DNA from: Allobosea sp.
GTDB lineage: Bacteria; Pseudomonadota; Alphaproteobacteria; Rhizobiales; Beijerinckiaceae
Length of the DNA: 64,000 nucleotides
NCBI RefSeq assembly: GCF_030695125.1
Contig: NZ_JAUYTP010000073.1
Coordinates: forward strand, 62,001-126,000
Direction: 5' to 3'
A program made the translations under genes and the position numbers. How positions within the stretch are numbered: the stretch's first letter is position 1; each line of letters starts with the position of its first letter. Shown here piece by piece: positions 16,960 through 27,897 of this stretch. Below the pieces are notes generated by a model. That model was given only the letters and a program-made list of their open reading frames with translations, was not told the DNA's origin and searched no databases.

Positions 16960-19785
16960 ATGAATGACGGCGTCGAGAACGTGATCGGGGACGAGGCGGC
17001 TCTGGCCGCGCGGCTGCTTGAGGAGATCGCCCAGGCGCGGGGCGACGCACGCGAGGACCCGTTCGGCAACCCGGTCCTGCGCGTGACGCTGTGGCTGACG
17101 CGGCGGATGGACCGTGGCGAGCTCGACGTCGAGGCGGCCTGCGGGCTCGTGCGGCGGCTGGGGCGGGAGGCGCTGCGCCAGCGCGCCGGGCGGCTGGCGG
17201 CCTATGTCGGGCTGGCGGGCGACGGCGAGGCCGCCTTCGCCGCGCTCGCCGGCACGCTCGTCGAGGCTGCGTCCGGCGCGGCCGATCCGCTGGCGGCCTA
17301 TCGCGACGCCGTCGAGCGGCTGCGCTTTGCGGCCGTCTTCACGGCGCATCCGACCTTCGGCATGAGCCGCAAGCTCGCCCATGCGCTCGCCGCGCAGGCC
17401 AGCGGGGAGGCGGCTGGCGAGGCGGTAATCGACGATGCGGCGCTGTCCTTCCGGCCCGACGGGCGGATCACGCTACAGGACGAGTTCGAGCAGGCGCGCT
17501 ATGCCGTGCGCCATGCCCGCGACGCGATCGACCGCCTGAACGCCGCGCTGCTGCGGGCGGCGCAGGGGCTCGCGCCCGAGCGCTGGCACGAACTGGCGCC
17601 GTGTCCGGTGATCCTCGCCTCCTGGGTCGGCTGCGACACGGATGGGCGCACCGATATCGGCTGGTGGGACACGCTGCGCTACCGGCTGGAATCGAAGCAG
17701 GGCCAGTTCGCGCGCATCCTGGAGAAGCTGCCGGCTGTGCCGGCAACCGCTGCTGTGCGCGCGCTGGTCGGCACGGCGCTGGCGGCGGTCGAGCGGCAGT
17801 TGGCGCTGGCGCCGCCGATCACGACGCAGCCCGCTCTGCCGGCGCTGCAGGCCTTCGCGCTGGCGCTGGTCAACGAGCGCGAGGCGGCGCTGCCCGAAGC
17901 ATCGCGCCTGATCGCGGCGCTGGACGAGGCCATCGCGCTGTCTGCCGACGACGACACGACGATGGCGCTCTGCCTTGTCAGGGCCGGCTGCGTCGCCCAT
18001 GGCGTCTCGATCGCGCTGCCGCATTTCCGGCTCAACGCCTCTCAGCTCCACAACGCCATGCGCGGCGTGATCCCGCTCGACGAGGAGCCGACGCAACCGG
18101 CGCAGCGGCGCGCCTTTCTCTCGGCGGTGAACGGTCTGCTGGCGAAGGTCGCGCCCATCGCGGTCGATTTCGGCGCGCTGGCGGCCGAGCGCGCCTCGGC
18201 GACGCGCATGCTGATGACGATCGCGCAGATCGTGAAGCATGTGGATGGCACCAAGGCGGTGCGGTTTCTCGTGGCCGAGACCGAGACCGGTTACACGCTG
18301 CTCTGTGCGCTCTGGCTCGCCAGCCGCTTCGGCATCGCCGACCGCGTCGAGATCTCGCCGCTGTTCGAGACGGAAGACGCGCTGGAGCAGGGGCCGCGCA
18401 TCATCGACGAGGCGCTGCGCAGCCCGTATTTCCGTGCCTATCTCAAGCGCCATGGCCGCTTCTGCGTCCAGTTCGGCTATTCCGATTCCGGCCGCTATAT
18501 CGGGCAGGTCGCCGCGACCTTCTGGATCGAGCGGCTGCGCATCCGGATCTGCGAGCTGCTGCGCCGCTACGATCTCGCCGAGGTCGAGCTGGTGATTTTC
18601 GACACCCATGGCGAATCCGCCGGGCGGGGCGCTCATCCCGGCAGCCTCGCCGACCGGCTCGCCTATCTCGAACCCGCCTGGGCGCGCGCCGCCTTCGCCA
18701 AGGCCGGCCTGCGGACGGTGCGCGAGACCAGCTTTCAGGGCAGCGACGGCTATCTGATGTTCGGCACGCCACAGCTGGCGGCGGCGACCGTCGGGCGCAT
18801 CGCGGAGGCGGTGCTGGTGCCGGTGGCCGACGATGTCGCCGACCCGATCTATGACGAGCCCGACTTCGCCAGCGAGTTCTTCCAGACCGTGCGCGAGGAG
18901 ATGACGACGCTGGTCGACGACCCCGGCTATGCCGCGCTGATCGGCACTTTCGGCCCCTCGCTGCTCGACAAGACCGGCTCGCGCCCGGCCGCGCGCCAGA
19001 GCGATGCCGGCGGGCCGACGCGCATCCGCCATCCGCGCGAACTGCGCGCCATTCCCAACAACGCGATCCTGCAGCAGCTCGGCTGGCTCGCCAACAGCGT
19101 CCACGGCATCGGCCAGGCGGCGGCGCGGGCGCCCGACCTGTTCAACGCGATGCGCGAGCGCTCCGACCGCTTCGACCGGGCCTATCGCCTGGCGGAGCAC
19201 GCGCTCGCCGCGAGCGATCTCGACGTGCTGCGCGCCTATCTCGACTCGCTCGACCCCGGCAGCTGGTTCGACCGGGCGCGCCGCACCATGCGCGAGGGAC
19301 GGCGAGACGAGTTGCTGGCCGTCGGCGAGGCGCTGTCGCGGCTCGATCTCGCGCCTTCGCTGCGCAGCCTGTTCTGGCGGCTGTCCTCGGATGCGCTGAA
19401 GCTGAAGGCGGCGGCGCCGGACGTTCCGGAGATGCCGGCGCGGCTGGTGGCGCTGCATGCGCTCCGGCTGGCGGCGATGCACGGCATCTGGCTGCGCGCC
19501 AGCCATATCCCGGATTTCCGGCCCCATGCCGGTATCACCCGCGAGGTGTTGGTCGAGCGGCTTCTGCGGCTCGACGTGCCCGCCAGCCTCGCCTTGCTGG
19601 CCGACATCTTCCCGCTGCGGCCCGACCCCACCATCGGGCTCGATTTCGGCGAGCCGCCAGGGCCGCGCGAAACCGGCACCTATGAGGCGCTGCACCGCGA
19701 CGTGATCGCGCCGATGCAGGCGCTGTTCGAGCTGCTGCGCGAGATCTCGGGTGCCATCCAGCACGAGATCGGCGCGTTTGGGTGA
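16960..19785 (+). CDS. divergent phosphoenolpyruvate carboxylase homologue
   Basis: A 941-residue protein with PEPC-like landmarks in order: [12 protein letters not shown] near 130, [15 protein letters not shown] near 220, [15 protein letters not shown] near 465, [13 protein letters not shown] near 505, [16 protein letters not shown] near 547 and [19 protein letters not shown] near 690. The metal-binding Glu (LFET) and Asp (YSDS) remain. Several catalytic positions differ from E. coli PEPC: TAHPTE becomes TAHPTF, the Lys after YSDS becomes Arg, and the His and first Arg of FHGRGG are Asp and His. The C-terminal NTG tail is absent. It may be a PEPC of altered activity or a different carboxylase-fold enzyme. 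The start at 16960 follows a GGGAGGG site. Confidence 0.75.
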   Translation: MNDGVENVIGDEAALAARLLEEIAQARGDAREDPFGNPVLRVTLWLTRRMDRGELDVEAACGLVRRLGREALRQRAGRLAAYVGLAGDGEAAFAALAGTLVEAASGAADPLAAYRDAVERLRFAAVFTAHPTFGMSRKLAHALAAQASGEAAGEAVIDDAALSFRPDGRITLQDEFEQARYAVRHARDAIDRLNAALLRAAQGLAPERWHELAPCPVILASWVGCDTDGRTDIGWWDTLRYRLESKQGQFARILEKLPAVPATAAVRALVGTALAAVERQLALAPPITTQPALPALQAFALALVNEREAALPEASRLIAALDEAIALSADDDTTMALCLVRAGCVAHGVSIALPHFRLNASQLHNAMRGVIPLDEEPTQPAQRRAFLSAVNGLLAKVAPIAVDFGALAAERASATRMLMTIAQIVKHVDGTKAVRFLVAETETGYTLLCALWLASRFGIADRVEISPLFETEDALEQGPRIIDEALRSPYFRAYLKRHGRFCVQFGYSDSGRYIGQVAATFWIERLRIRICELLRRYDLAEVELVIFDTHGESAGRGAHPGSLADRLAYLEPAWARAAFAKAGLRTVRETSFQGSDGYLMFGTPQLAAATVGRIAEAVLVPVADDVADPIYDEPDFASEFFQTVREEMTTLVDDPGYAALIGTFGPSLLDKTGSRPAARQSDAGGPTRIRHPRELRAIPNNAILQQLGWLANSVHGIGQAAARAPDLFNAMRERSDRFDRAYRLAEHALAASDLDVLRAYLDSLDPGSWFDRARRTMREGRRDELLAVGEALSRLDLAPSLRSLFWRLSSDALKLKAAAPDVPEMPARLVALHALRLAAMHGIWLRASHIPDFRPHAGITREVLVERLLRLDVPASLALLADIFPLRPDPTIGLDFGEPPGPRETGTYEALHRDVIAPMQALFELLREISGAIQHEIGAFG

Positions 19786-19882
19786 TGGGCGGGGGGCTTT
19801 CACTCAGGATTTCATTGCAACCCGGCGCGCGTGGCTTAGTTAGGAAGCCAAGAGGAAACGCCAGCCGGGAGCCGAGCCAAGC

Positions 19883-21463
19883 ATGGCCGACACCGATCGA
19901 GATTTGCCCGTCTTCGATGAAGCCGGCGCGCGCATCACCCTGTTTTCGGCGCTGCTGCAGGCGGTGTCCCGCCATGGCAAGGCCCGGATCGCGCTGGAGG
20001 ACCCCGAGCGCAAGCCGCTGAGCTATGGCAACCTCGTGCTCGGTGCGCTGGTTCTGGGCCGCAAGCTGGCCGCCCTGACGCAGGAGCGCGAGCATGTCGG
20101 CATGCTCCTGCCCAATGTGCAGGCGATGGCGGTGACCTTCTTCGGGCTGACCGCCTTCGGGCGCGTTCCCGCGCTTCTGAATTTCACCGCCGGCGTCAAG
20201 AATCTGCGCGCGGCCGGCGAACTCGCCGAGTTGAAGGTCATCGTCACCTCGCGGCGCTTCGTCGAGCAGGCCAAGCTCGACGACGAGCTGGAGGCGCTCG
20301 GCGAGGGCCGGCGGATTGTCTATCTCGAGGATGTCCGCAAAGAGATCACCAGCCTCGACAAGGCGATCGGCGCGCTGTCGAGCCTCGTTCCCGGCTTCGT
20401 GCATCGCCGTTACGCCGCTCCGTCGGACGACCCCGCCGTGCTGCTGTTCACCTCCGGCACCGAGGGCAAGCCCAAGGGCGTCGCGCTGAGCCACGCCAAT
20501 CTGGTGTCCAATGCGCGCCAGATCTTCGCGCTCGCGGCGGGCTTTCTGTCCGAGCGCGACATCGTCATGAACCCGCTGCCGGCGTTCCACTCCTTCGGGC
20601 TGACGGCGGGCATGCTGATGCCGCTCCTGTCGGGCATGAAGGTCGTGCTCTATCCGAGCCCGCTGCACTACAAGCAGGTGCCGAAGCTGATCGGCGAGAC
20701 CGGCTGCACCTTCCTGTTCGCCACCGATACCTTCCTGCAAGGCTATGCGCGCGCTGCCGACCCCACCGACCTCAAGAGCGTGCGCTATGTGGTGGCCGGG
20801 GCCGAGCGGGTGAAGCCCGAGACGCGGCGGATGTGGGAGCCCTACGGCACCACGATCCTGGAGGGCTATGGCTGCACGGAATGCTCGCCGGTTCTGGCCT
20901 GCAACACGCCGATCGCGACGCGCGATGGCAGCGTCGGGCGGCTGCTGCCCGACATCGAGGCGCGGCTGGAGCCCGTCGAGGGCATCCATGAAGGCGGCAA
21001 GCTCTGCGTGCGCGGGCCCAACATCATGGCCGGCTATCTCAGCGTCGACCGGCCGGGCGTCATCGTCCCGCCCGAGGGCGGCTGGCACGATACCGGCGAC
21101 ATCGTCACGCTCGACGATGGTTTCGTCGTCATCAAGGGCCGGGCCAAGCGCTTCGCCAAGCTCGGCGGCGAAATGGTCTCGCTGGCGGCGGTCGAATCGA
21201 TGATCTCCGGGCTGTGGCCCGACCAGAACCATGTCGTCGTGGCGCTGCCCGATGCCCGCAAGGGCGAGCAGCTCGTGCTCGTCACCGAGAAGCCCAATGC
21301 CGAGCGCAGCGTGCTGCAGGAGACGGCGAAGGCGCAGGGGTTTCCCGAGCTCTGGGTGCCGCGCGCCATCCTGGTGACGAACTCGATCCCCGTGCTCGGC
21401 AGCGGCAAGATCGACTATGCCGCGACGCTCGAACTCGCCCGGTCGCGGCGCTCGCTGCTGTAA
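19883..21463 (+). CDS. Aas-like acyl-ACP/acyl-CoA synthetase (AMP-binding)
   Basis: A 526-residue ANL-superfamily enzyme. The P-loop motif is LLFTSGTEGKPKGVALSH, and ILEGYGCTECSPV, GGWHDTGDIV and IKGRAKRFAKLGGEM follow in the usual order; the C-terminal Lys is in LGSGKIDY. The N-terminal PNVQAMAVTFFGLTAFGRVPALLNFTAG is the form seen in the synthetase domain of Aas (acyl-ACP synthetase/2-acylglycerophosphoethanolamine acyltransferase). The acyltransferase domain is absent, so it probably only activates fatty acids for lipid recycling or another acyl acceptor. Single gene. Confidence 0.85.
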   Translation: MADTDRDLPVFDEAGARITLFSALLQAVSRHGKARIALEDPERKPLSYGNLVLGALVLGRKLAALTQEREHVGMLLPNVQAMAVTFFGLTAFGRVPALLNFTAGVKNLRAAGELAELKVIVTSRRFVEQAKLDDELEALGEGRRIVYLEDVRKEITSLDKAIGALSSLVPGFVHRRYAAPSDDPAVLLFTSGTEGKPKGVALSHANLVSNARQIFALAAGFLSERDIVMNPLPAFHSFGLTAGMLMPLLSGMKVVLYPSPLHYKQVPKLIGETGCTFLFATDTFLQGYARAADPTDLKSVRYVVAGAERVKPETRRMWEPYGTTILEGYGCTECSPVLACNTPIATRDGSVGRLLPDIEARLEPVEGIHEGGKLCVRGPNIMAGYLSVDRPGVIVPPEGGWHDTGDIVTLDDGFVVIKGRAKRFAKLGGEMVSLAAVESMISGLWPDQNHVVVALPDARKGEQLVLVTEKPNAERSVLQETAKAQGFPELWVPRAILVTNSIPVLGSGKIDYAATLELARSRRSLL

Positions 21464-21476
21464 AGCCATAATCGTG

Positions 21477-22166
21477 ATGATGTTGCAGCGCATGATCACG
21501 ATCCCAGCCGCTTCGCTCCTTGCGGGACTGCGCGCCGCCACGCTGGCGCCCGCCCTGTTCTTCGCCATCCCCGCCGATCTCGCGGCGCAGGGGCCGGGCG
21601 CGGCCCAGGGCGCCGTCTATGAGCGGCGCGACGAATGTGTCGAGGCCGGGCGCCTGACGCCGCAGCAATGCGAGTTCGCCTATCGCAATGCGCGCGCCGA
21701 GTTCGAACAGAGCGCACCGCGCTTCGCGACGCGGGCCCTGTGCGAGCGCGCCCACAAGCGCTGCGGCGCGCAGATGATCGCAGCCGGCGGCTGGGACAGC
21801 TTCGGCAAGGGCGGTGCGACCTATGTGCCGCGCTTCATCGGCGTGCGCGTGACCGGCGAAGGGGCTGCGCGCCGCGCCTGGCCGGTGATCGAGGGCGGCG
21901 GCCGCGCACCCTTCGCCGGACGGACCGTCAGCGAGCTTCAGGACAGGGTCGCCGGCCGGCAGGGCACGGTCGGGCTGGCGGCGTCGCGCGGGCAAGGTCA
22001 CGGCCAGGGCGCGCAGCCGGGTGGCGCGCCTTACGTCAAGCGCGGCGACCGCGACGACACGGTGCCCGTGCCGATGCAGAAAAAGGCGATCGGCTCCGAC
22101 GTGGCGCCGGGCCTCTATGTCGATCCCGACGGCGTCGAATGGTACAAGCCGGCGCGGCGCAACTGA
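21477..22166 (+). CDS. DUF1190 family exported protein
   Basis: About 229 residues. A signal sequence (hydrophobic to about residue 37, ending ADLAAQ) precedes the DUF1190 Cys pattern YERRDECVEAGRLTPQQCEF, then AYRNARAEFEQSAPRF and LCERAHKRCGAQM, four conserved Cys that may form disulfides. The rest is Gly- and Ala-rich and of low complexity. Function is unknown; E. coli YgiB belongs to the same broad family. The exact Met is uncertain: 21477, 21480 and 21492 are all possible and none has a clear ribosome site. Confidence 0.7.
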   Translation: MMLQRMITIPAASLLAGLRAATLAPALFFAIPADLAAQGPGAAQGAVYERRDECVEAGRLTPQQCEFAYRNARAEFEQSAPRFATRALCERAHKRCGAQMIAAGGWDSFGKGGATYVPRFIGVRVTGEGAARRAWPVIEGGGRAPFAGRTVSELQDRVAGRQGTVGLAASRGQGHGQGAQPGGAPYVKRGDRDDTVPVPMQKKAIGSDVAPGLYVDPDGVEWYKPARRN

Positions 22167-22232
22167 GCGTCTCGCCGTTGATCCGCCGCAGCGCTTGCGC
22201 GACGGCCCCCGCGCCGCTACCGCTCTCCTCAG

Positions 22233-22319
22233 GCGGACGTGGCGAAACTGGTAGACGCAAGAGACTTAAAATCTCTCAGCCGCAAGGCTATGCGGGTTCG
22301 ATCCCCGCCGTCCGCACCA
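22233..22319 (+). tRNA. tRNA-Leu (anticodon UAA)
   Basis: An 87-base tRNA including an encoded CCA. The acceptor stem GCGGACG (22233-22239) pairs with CGTCCGC (22309-22315). The anticodon stem AGAGA/TCTCT encloses CTTAAAA, giving TAA. A long variable arm (GCC GCAA GGC) marks class II leucine tRNA, and the T-arm is GCGGG TTCGATC CCCGC. It reads TTA, a rare codon in this GC-rich genome. The toxin-antitoxin pair begins 133 bases downstream. Confidence 0.97.
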
Positions 22320-22395
22320 AAGGCGCCAGCTTGCTCCATGGCTCGGGAGAAGCGCCAGCGCTGCGTCACGCGCTATGTGTCCTGCCGGTCAGATA

Positions 22396-22429
22396 AAGTG
22401 TGTTGCACTTCTTTCACGGTGTGGGACAC
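22396..22429. promoter_or_regulatory. inverted repeats upstream of parD
   Basis: AAGTG-TGTTG-CACTT (22396-22410) and GTGT-GGG-ACAC (22419-22429) are two short inverted repeats that share a GTGT/ACAC element, 20-55 bases before the parD start. ParD antitoxins usually repress their own operon through such sites. The arms are short, so this is tentative. Confidence 0.35.
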
Positions 22430-22451
22430 TTCGGTGTTGAGGAGTGCCGCC

Positions 22452-22733
22452 GTGAAGCCACAGGGCCAGATGACGCTGACACTGACCCCCGAGCTCGAAC
22501 AGTTCGTTCGAGACGAGGCTAAGCGCGGAGCGTTCGCATCCAACAGCGAATATGTCCGCACGTTGGTGCGTGAGCGCTATCTCAAGGAGAGCGAGCGCGC
22601 CGCCAGGCTCGAAGCGCTCGACACCGCGCTCGCTCGCGGTATCGCCGATGCGGAAGCCGGTCGGGTCGTGCCTCTCGACGAAGCGTTCCGGCGCCTGCGC
22701 GACGAACTGAAGCTGTCATCGGAAAGCGCATAA
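22452..22733 (+). CDS. parD: ParD-like ribbon-helix-helix antitoxin
   Basis: A 93-residue antitoxin. The RHH region reads MTLTLTPELEQFVRDEAKRG then SNSEYVRTLVRERY, and the C-terminal toxin-binding part contains VPLDEAFRRLRDEL. It neutralises ParE and is expected to autorepress. The GTG at 22452 has GAGGAG seven bases upstream; an ATG at 22470 would shorten it by six residues and lacks such a site. The toxin gene starts two bases after the stop. Confidence 0.88.
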   Translation: MKPQGQMTLTLTPELEQFVRDEAKRGAFASNSEYVRTLVRERYLKESERAARLEALDTALARGIADAEAGRVVPLDEAFRRLRDELKLSSESA

Positions 22734-22735
22734 TC

Positions 22736-23035
22736 GTGCAGGTCGTCCTGACCGAGGCGGCGATGGCTGACCTCATCGGGATCGGGCGCGACATTGCGCA
22801 AGACAATCCGGTTCGCGCCGCAACCTTCGTCGATGAACTCTACGAATCCTGCCAACGCCTTGCCGGCACACCGCGAGCCTACCCCCTGCTGCCCAAATGG
22901 GAGGCGTCGGGCGTGCGGCGCCGCGTCCACGGCAACTATCTGATCTTCTACCGGATCCGCGACGATGTCATCGAGGTGATCCATGTTCTGCATGGAGCCC
23001 GCGATTACGAGCGCATCCTTTTCCCGGGGGACTGA
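22736..23035 (+). CDS. parE: ParE/RelE superfamily toxin
   Basis: A 99-residue toxin beginning (GTG) QVVLTEAAMADLIGIGRDIA, with RRRVHGNYLIFYRIRDDVIEVIHVLHGARDYE at the C-terminus, the usual ParE core strands. ParE members inhibit DNA gyrase, whereas RelE members cleave mRNA; the sequence and ParD partner favour ParE. Complete and without visible damage, so probably functional. Confidence 0.88.
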   Translation: MQVVLTEAAMADLIGIGRDIAQDNPVRAATFVDELYESCQRLAGTPRAYPLLPKWEASGVRRRVHGNYLIFYRIRDDVIEVIHVLHGARDYERILFPGD

Positions 23036-23068
23036 CAGGGCAAAGCACCCGATTGCAGTTGCCCGGGT

Positions 23069-23734
23069 CTACATGCGCCCCAGCACCACCGTCAGATTGT
23101 TCGCCGGCATCTCGATCACCCTCGGCGCTGCGAAACCCGCCTGCGCCGCCAGCGCGGCAACCTCGTCGAGGTCGCGCAGGCCCCAGTCGGGGTTGCGTTC
23201 GCGCAGGCTGTCGTCGAAGGCGGCGTTGCCGGGTTCGAGCGGGCGGCCGGGGCGGCGGAAGGGGCCGTAGAGGATCAGCTTCGCGCCGGCCGGGAGCAGG
23301 GCGCCGGCGCCGCGCAGGAGGCCCTGCGTCGCCGCCCAGGGCGCAATGTGGATCATGTTGATGCAGAGGATCGCGTCCGGCGCGCCTGCTGGCGCCAAAC
23401 GGGCCGGCCAGTCCGGCGCGGCGGCGTCGATCTGCAGCGGCGGCAGGATGGTGGGGGCGCCGCTCTGCGCGACCCAGGCCGCGATGCTGGCCAGCGCCTC
23501 GGGGCTCGGATCGCTCGGCTGGAAGGTCAGCGCGGGCAGGGCCTGGGCGAAATGCACGACATGCTCGCCCGAGCCGCTGGCGATCTCCAGCACCGTGCCG
23601 CGGGCCGGGAGTTCTGCCTGCAGCATCGCCAGGATGGCGTCGCGGTTGCGGGCGACGGCGGGCGCGTGCAGGCGACGATCCTCCTGCGGCGTCTGCACCG
23701 AAGGCTCCCAGGGCATGGGTTTGTGATCGGACAT
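23069..23734 (-). CDS. DUF938 family SAM-dependent methyltransferase-like protein
   Basis: A 221-residue protein with RRLHAPAVARNRDAILAML followed by a class I methyltransferase motif VLEIASGSGEHVVHFAQALP, then PSDPSPEALASIAAW and INMIHIAPW. This is the DUF938 (METTL26-like) family; the substrate is unknown. The start at 23734 follows GGGAG. Its stop lies 33 bases from the parE stop, so the two genes converge. Confidence 0.88.
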   Translation of the reverse strand: MSDHKPMPWEPSVQTPQEDRRLHAPAVARNRDAILAMLQAELPARGTVLEIASGSGEHVVHFAQALPALTFQPSDPSPEALASIAAWVAQSGAPTILPPLQIDAAAPDWPARLAPAGAPDAILCINMIHIAPWAATQGLLRGAGALLPAGAKLILYGPFRRPGRPLEPGNAAFDDSLRERNPDWGLRDLDEVAALAAQAGFAAPRVIEMPANNLTVVLGRM

Positions 23735-23848
23735 CGGCGGCTCCCGTGGAATCTTTCCCGCGCCCCATCGCAAAGGGGCCATCATCGGCTATAAGGGCAC
23801 TCGAAGCGATCCGCCGCCAAGCGCGGTTTCGCATGGCACGGACTGGTT

Positions 23849-25126
23849 TTGTTAACCGAGATATTGATCGTCGTGGCCCTGACCGTGATCAACGGTCTCC
23901 TCGCCATGTCTGAACTCGCCGTCGTCTCGTCCCGCCCGGCCAGGCTCAGGGTTCTCAGCGACCAAGGCAACAAGGGCGCGACCACCGCGATCCGGCTGGC
24001 CGACAATCCCGGCCGCTTCCTCTCCACCGTGCAGATCGGGATCACGCTGGTCGGCGTGCTGTCGGGCGCTTTCTCGGGCGCCACGCTCGGCGCGCGGCTG
24101 TCGGCCTGGCTCTCGGAACAGGGCTTCTCGCAGGTCGTCGCCGATGGTTTCGGCGTCGGCCTCGTCGTCGTCGGCATCACCTATCTCTCGCTGATCATCG
24201 GCGAACTCGTGCCCAAGCAGATCGCGCTGCGCGATCCCGAGCGTGTGGCGGCGCGGGTGGCGCCCACCATGTCGCTGATCGCCAAGGTCGGCGCGCCTTT
24301 GGTCTTCCTGCTCGATATTTCGGGGCGGGCGGTGCTCGCTTTGCTCGGCCAGAAGGGCGAGCCCGAGGAGAAGGTCACCGAGGAGGAGGTCCGCACCATC
24401 ATCGCCGAGGCCGAGACGGCCGGCGTGCTCGAGCGCGACGAGCGCGAGATGATCACCGGCGTGATGCGGCTGGCCGACCGGTCGGCGCGGGCGCTGATGA
24501 CGCCGCGCCGCGAGGTCGAGGTCATCGACCTGACCGACAGCGCCGACGAGATCCGCGCGCAGCTGCGCGCCACGCGGCGCTCGCGCCTGCCGGTCCAGGA
24601 CGGCGAGTCGGATTCGATCATCGGCGTCGTCGTGGTCAAGGAATTGATCGACTTCCTCTCCGATGGCGGCACGCACGAGCTGCGCGGGCTGGTTAGCGAA
24701 GCCCCCGTCGTGATGGACACCGCCGGCGCGCTGCAGGTGCTGCGCGAGATCCGGGCCTCGCGCGTGCATATGGCGCTGGTCTTCGACGAGTACGGGCATT
24801 TCGAGGGCATCATCACGCCCGGCGACGTGTTGGAGGCGATCATCGGCGCCTTCCAGGAAGAGGAGCAGGACGAACCGCCGATCGTCACCCGCGCCGACGG
24901 ATCCTGGCTGGTTGCCGGCTGGATGCAGGTCGACGAGTTCTCGCATGAGCTCGGCATCCACATCCCGCGCGATGCCGATTTCCAGACGGTCGCCGGCTTC
25001 ATCCTGGCCGAGCTGAACCACCTTCCCGTGGTCGGCGAGGTCTTCGAGAAGGGCCATTGGCGCTACGAGGTCGTCGATCTCGACGGCCGCCGGATCGACA
25101 AGATCCTGGTCAGCCGCATCGACTGA
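23849..25126 (+). CDS. hemolysin/CorC-type CNNM-CBS membrane protein
   Basis: A 425-residue protein with an N-terminal CNNM (DUF21) membrane domain of about three or four segments (residues 1-150, including NPGRFLSTVQIGITLVGVLS and IIGELVPKQIALRDPE), two CBS motifs (about 195-320) and a C-terminal CorC_HlyC domain (about 335-425). The family is annotated as hemolysin but is linked to Mg2+/Co2+ homeostasis. The start is a TTG at 23849 (LTEILIVVAL); the upstream region has no better candidate. Single gene. Confidence 0.9.
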   Translation: MLTEILIVVALTVINGLLAMSELAVVSSRPARLRVLSDQGNKGATTAIRLADNPGRFLSTVQIGITLVGVLSGAFSGATLGARLSAWLSEQGFSQVVADGFGVGLVVVGITYLSLIIGELVPKQIALRDPERVAARVAPTMSLIAKVGAPLVFLLDISGRAVLALLGQKGEPEEKVTEEEVRTIIAEAETAGVLERDEREMITGVMRLADRSARALMTPRREVEVIDLTDSADEIRAQLRATRRSRLPVQDGESDSIIGVVVVKELIDFLSDGGTHELRGLVSEAPVVMDTAGALQVLREIRASRVHMALVFDEYGHFEGIITPGDVLEAIIGAFQEEEQDEPPIVTRADGSWLVAGWMQVDEFSHELGIHIPRDADFQTVAGFILAELNHLPVVGEVFEKGHWRYEVVDLDGRRIDKILVSRID

Positions 25127-25256
25127 TGCTGTCTTCCGCGGTTTGACGGAGGGCGGTAGGACATGGTTTAAGGCCTTCAGGGGTTCACCGCGACGACCCC
25201 GTGAGGCTTCGGCCCAAGGCTCGCGTCCAATATCCTCAGCTTCAGGATGGACGCCC

Positions 25257-26086
25257 ATGTCTTCCAACATCTCGATCAGCGCTGCCCAGTTGTCGAAGCT
25301 CGTCGGCCTGCCCGATGCGCCCGTCATCATCGATGTCCGGATTCCCGAGGATGTCGCGGCCGATCCTCGCCTGCTGCCGGGGTCGGAGAGGCGGTCTCAT
25401 GCCGATGTCGCGGTCTGGGCCGATGCTTATGCCGGGCGCCGCGTCGTCGTGTCGTGCCAGCGCGGCCTGAAGCTCAGCGAGGGCGTCGCGGCCTGGCTGC
25501 GCCACAACGGCATCGCCGCCGAGAATCTCGCGGGCGGCTTCGAGGCCTGGCGCGACGCGGACGGCCTCCTGCTGCGCAGCGAGACACTGCCGCCGCGCGA
25601 TGCCGCCGGCCGCACCGTCTGGGTCACCAGGACGCGGCCAAAGGTCGACCGGATCGCCTGCCCCTGGCTGATCCGGCGTTTCGTCGATCGCGACGCCGTG
25701 TTCCTGTTCGTCTCGCCCGCGGAGGTCGCGGCTGTGGCCGAGCGCTTCGCGGCGACGCCCTTCGACATCGACGGGGTGTTCTGGAGCCATCGGGGCGAGC
25801 GCTGCACCTTCGACGTCATGATCGACGAGTTCGGGCTCGCCACCCCGGCGCTCGACCGGCTCGCCGCGATCGTGCGCGCGGCCGACACCGCCACCCTGGA
25901 GAGCGTGCCCGAGGCCGCTGGCTTCCTGGCCGCCTCGCTGGGACTGTCGCGGATGTTCAGGGATGACCTGGCGCAGCTGGACGCCGGCATGCTGCTTTAC
26001 GACGCGTTCTACCGGTGGTGCCGGGATGCCAGCGAGGAAACCCATCACTGGCCCGCCGGGGCCGTTGCCGCCAAAGGGCCGACATT

Positions 26087-26090
<4 letters not shown>
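25257..26090 (+). CDS. chrB: rhodanese-ChrB domain chromate resistance protein
   Basis: A 277-residue fusion. Residues 1-110 are a rhodanese domain (VIIDVRIPEDVAADPR, active loop with Cys in VVVSCQRGLKLSEG, then NLAGGFEAWR). Residues 120-277 are the chromate-resistance ChrB C-terminal domain (VWVTRTRPKVDRIACPWLIRR, FDIDGVFWSHRGERCTFDVM). ChrB-type proteins regulate or assist ChrA-mediated chromate efflux. Its TGA overlaps the GTG of chrA, so expression is coupled. The start at 25257 follows AGGATGG. Confidence 0.88.
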
Positions 26091-27481
<1,391 letters not shown>

Positions 27482-27490
27482 CGCCGGCGA

Positions 27491-27808
27491 TCAGCGGCGC
27501 GGCGGGTCGCCCTGGTCGATGATGCGATATTCGGCGTCGATGATCTCGGCGGGACCGGCCTGGCGTCCCTGCGGCGGGAACGGGCCGGGCTGGCCGAAGC
27601 CGGCCGCCTTCATCCGGGCGCGCAGGCGCCAGACCGCGATCGTACCGACGATCGCGACGACCGGGATCAGGATCAGCGCGAGGCTGGCGGCCACCAGGAA
27701 CAGCACGACGCCGACCACGAGGCTGCCCGCCATCGCCAGCCAGGCGGCCCAGCGCGGCATGCGGGCGGTGCGGCCGGACAGCTGTTCGTGGAGATTGACG
27801 CGGATCAT
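27491..27808 (-). CDS. small membrane protein of unknown function
   Basis: A 105-residue protein with two adjacent hydrophobic segments (about residues 20-62) and a polar C-terminal tail rich in Pro and Gln that ends EIIDAEYRIIDQGD. That acidic IIDAEYR tail is a recurring feature of small rhizobial membrane proteins, but I assign no function. It converges on chrA with a nine-base gap and could be read from its own promoter between it and the FAD monooxygenase end. Confidence 0.65.
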   Translation of the reverse strand: MIRVNLHEQLSGRTARMPRWAAWLAMAGSLVVGVVLFLVAASLALILIPVVAIVGTIAVWRLRARMKAAGFGQPGPFPPQGRQAGPAEIIDAEYRIIDQGDPPRR

Positions 27809-27897
27809 GTCGCTTTCATATCCATGCGGAGTGATGCGAAGCTAGTGACGAATTGCGGCGAAGGCGAGATGACCAAGGGTCGGGCCGGGAGGCCGGT

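Noticed and set aside
16045..17382. RutB frame extended to 17382
   Set aside because: The extension overlaps the PEPC-like gene in antisense; RutB starts at 16779 with a GGAG site.
17473..19803. Minus-strand frame of 776 codons
   Set aside because: It lies opposite the PEPC-like gene, is rich in Arg/Gln/His and has no family motif, as expected for a shadow frame.
19535..21568. Minus-strand frame of 677 codons
   Set aside because: It overlaps the end of the PEPC-like gene and the whole Aas-like gene on the other strand; no coding motifs.
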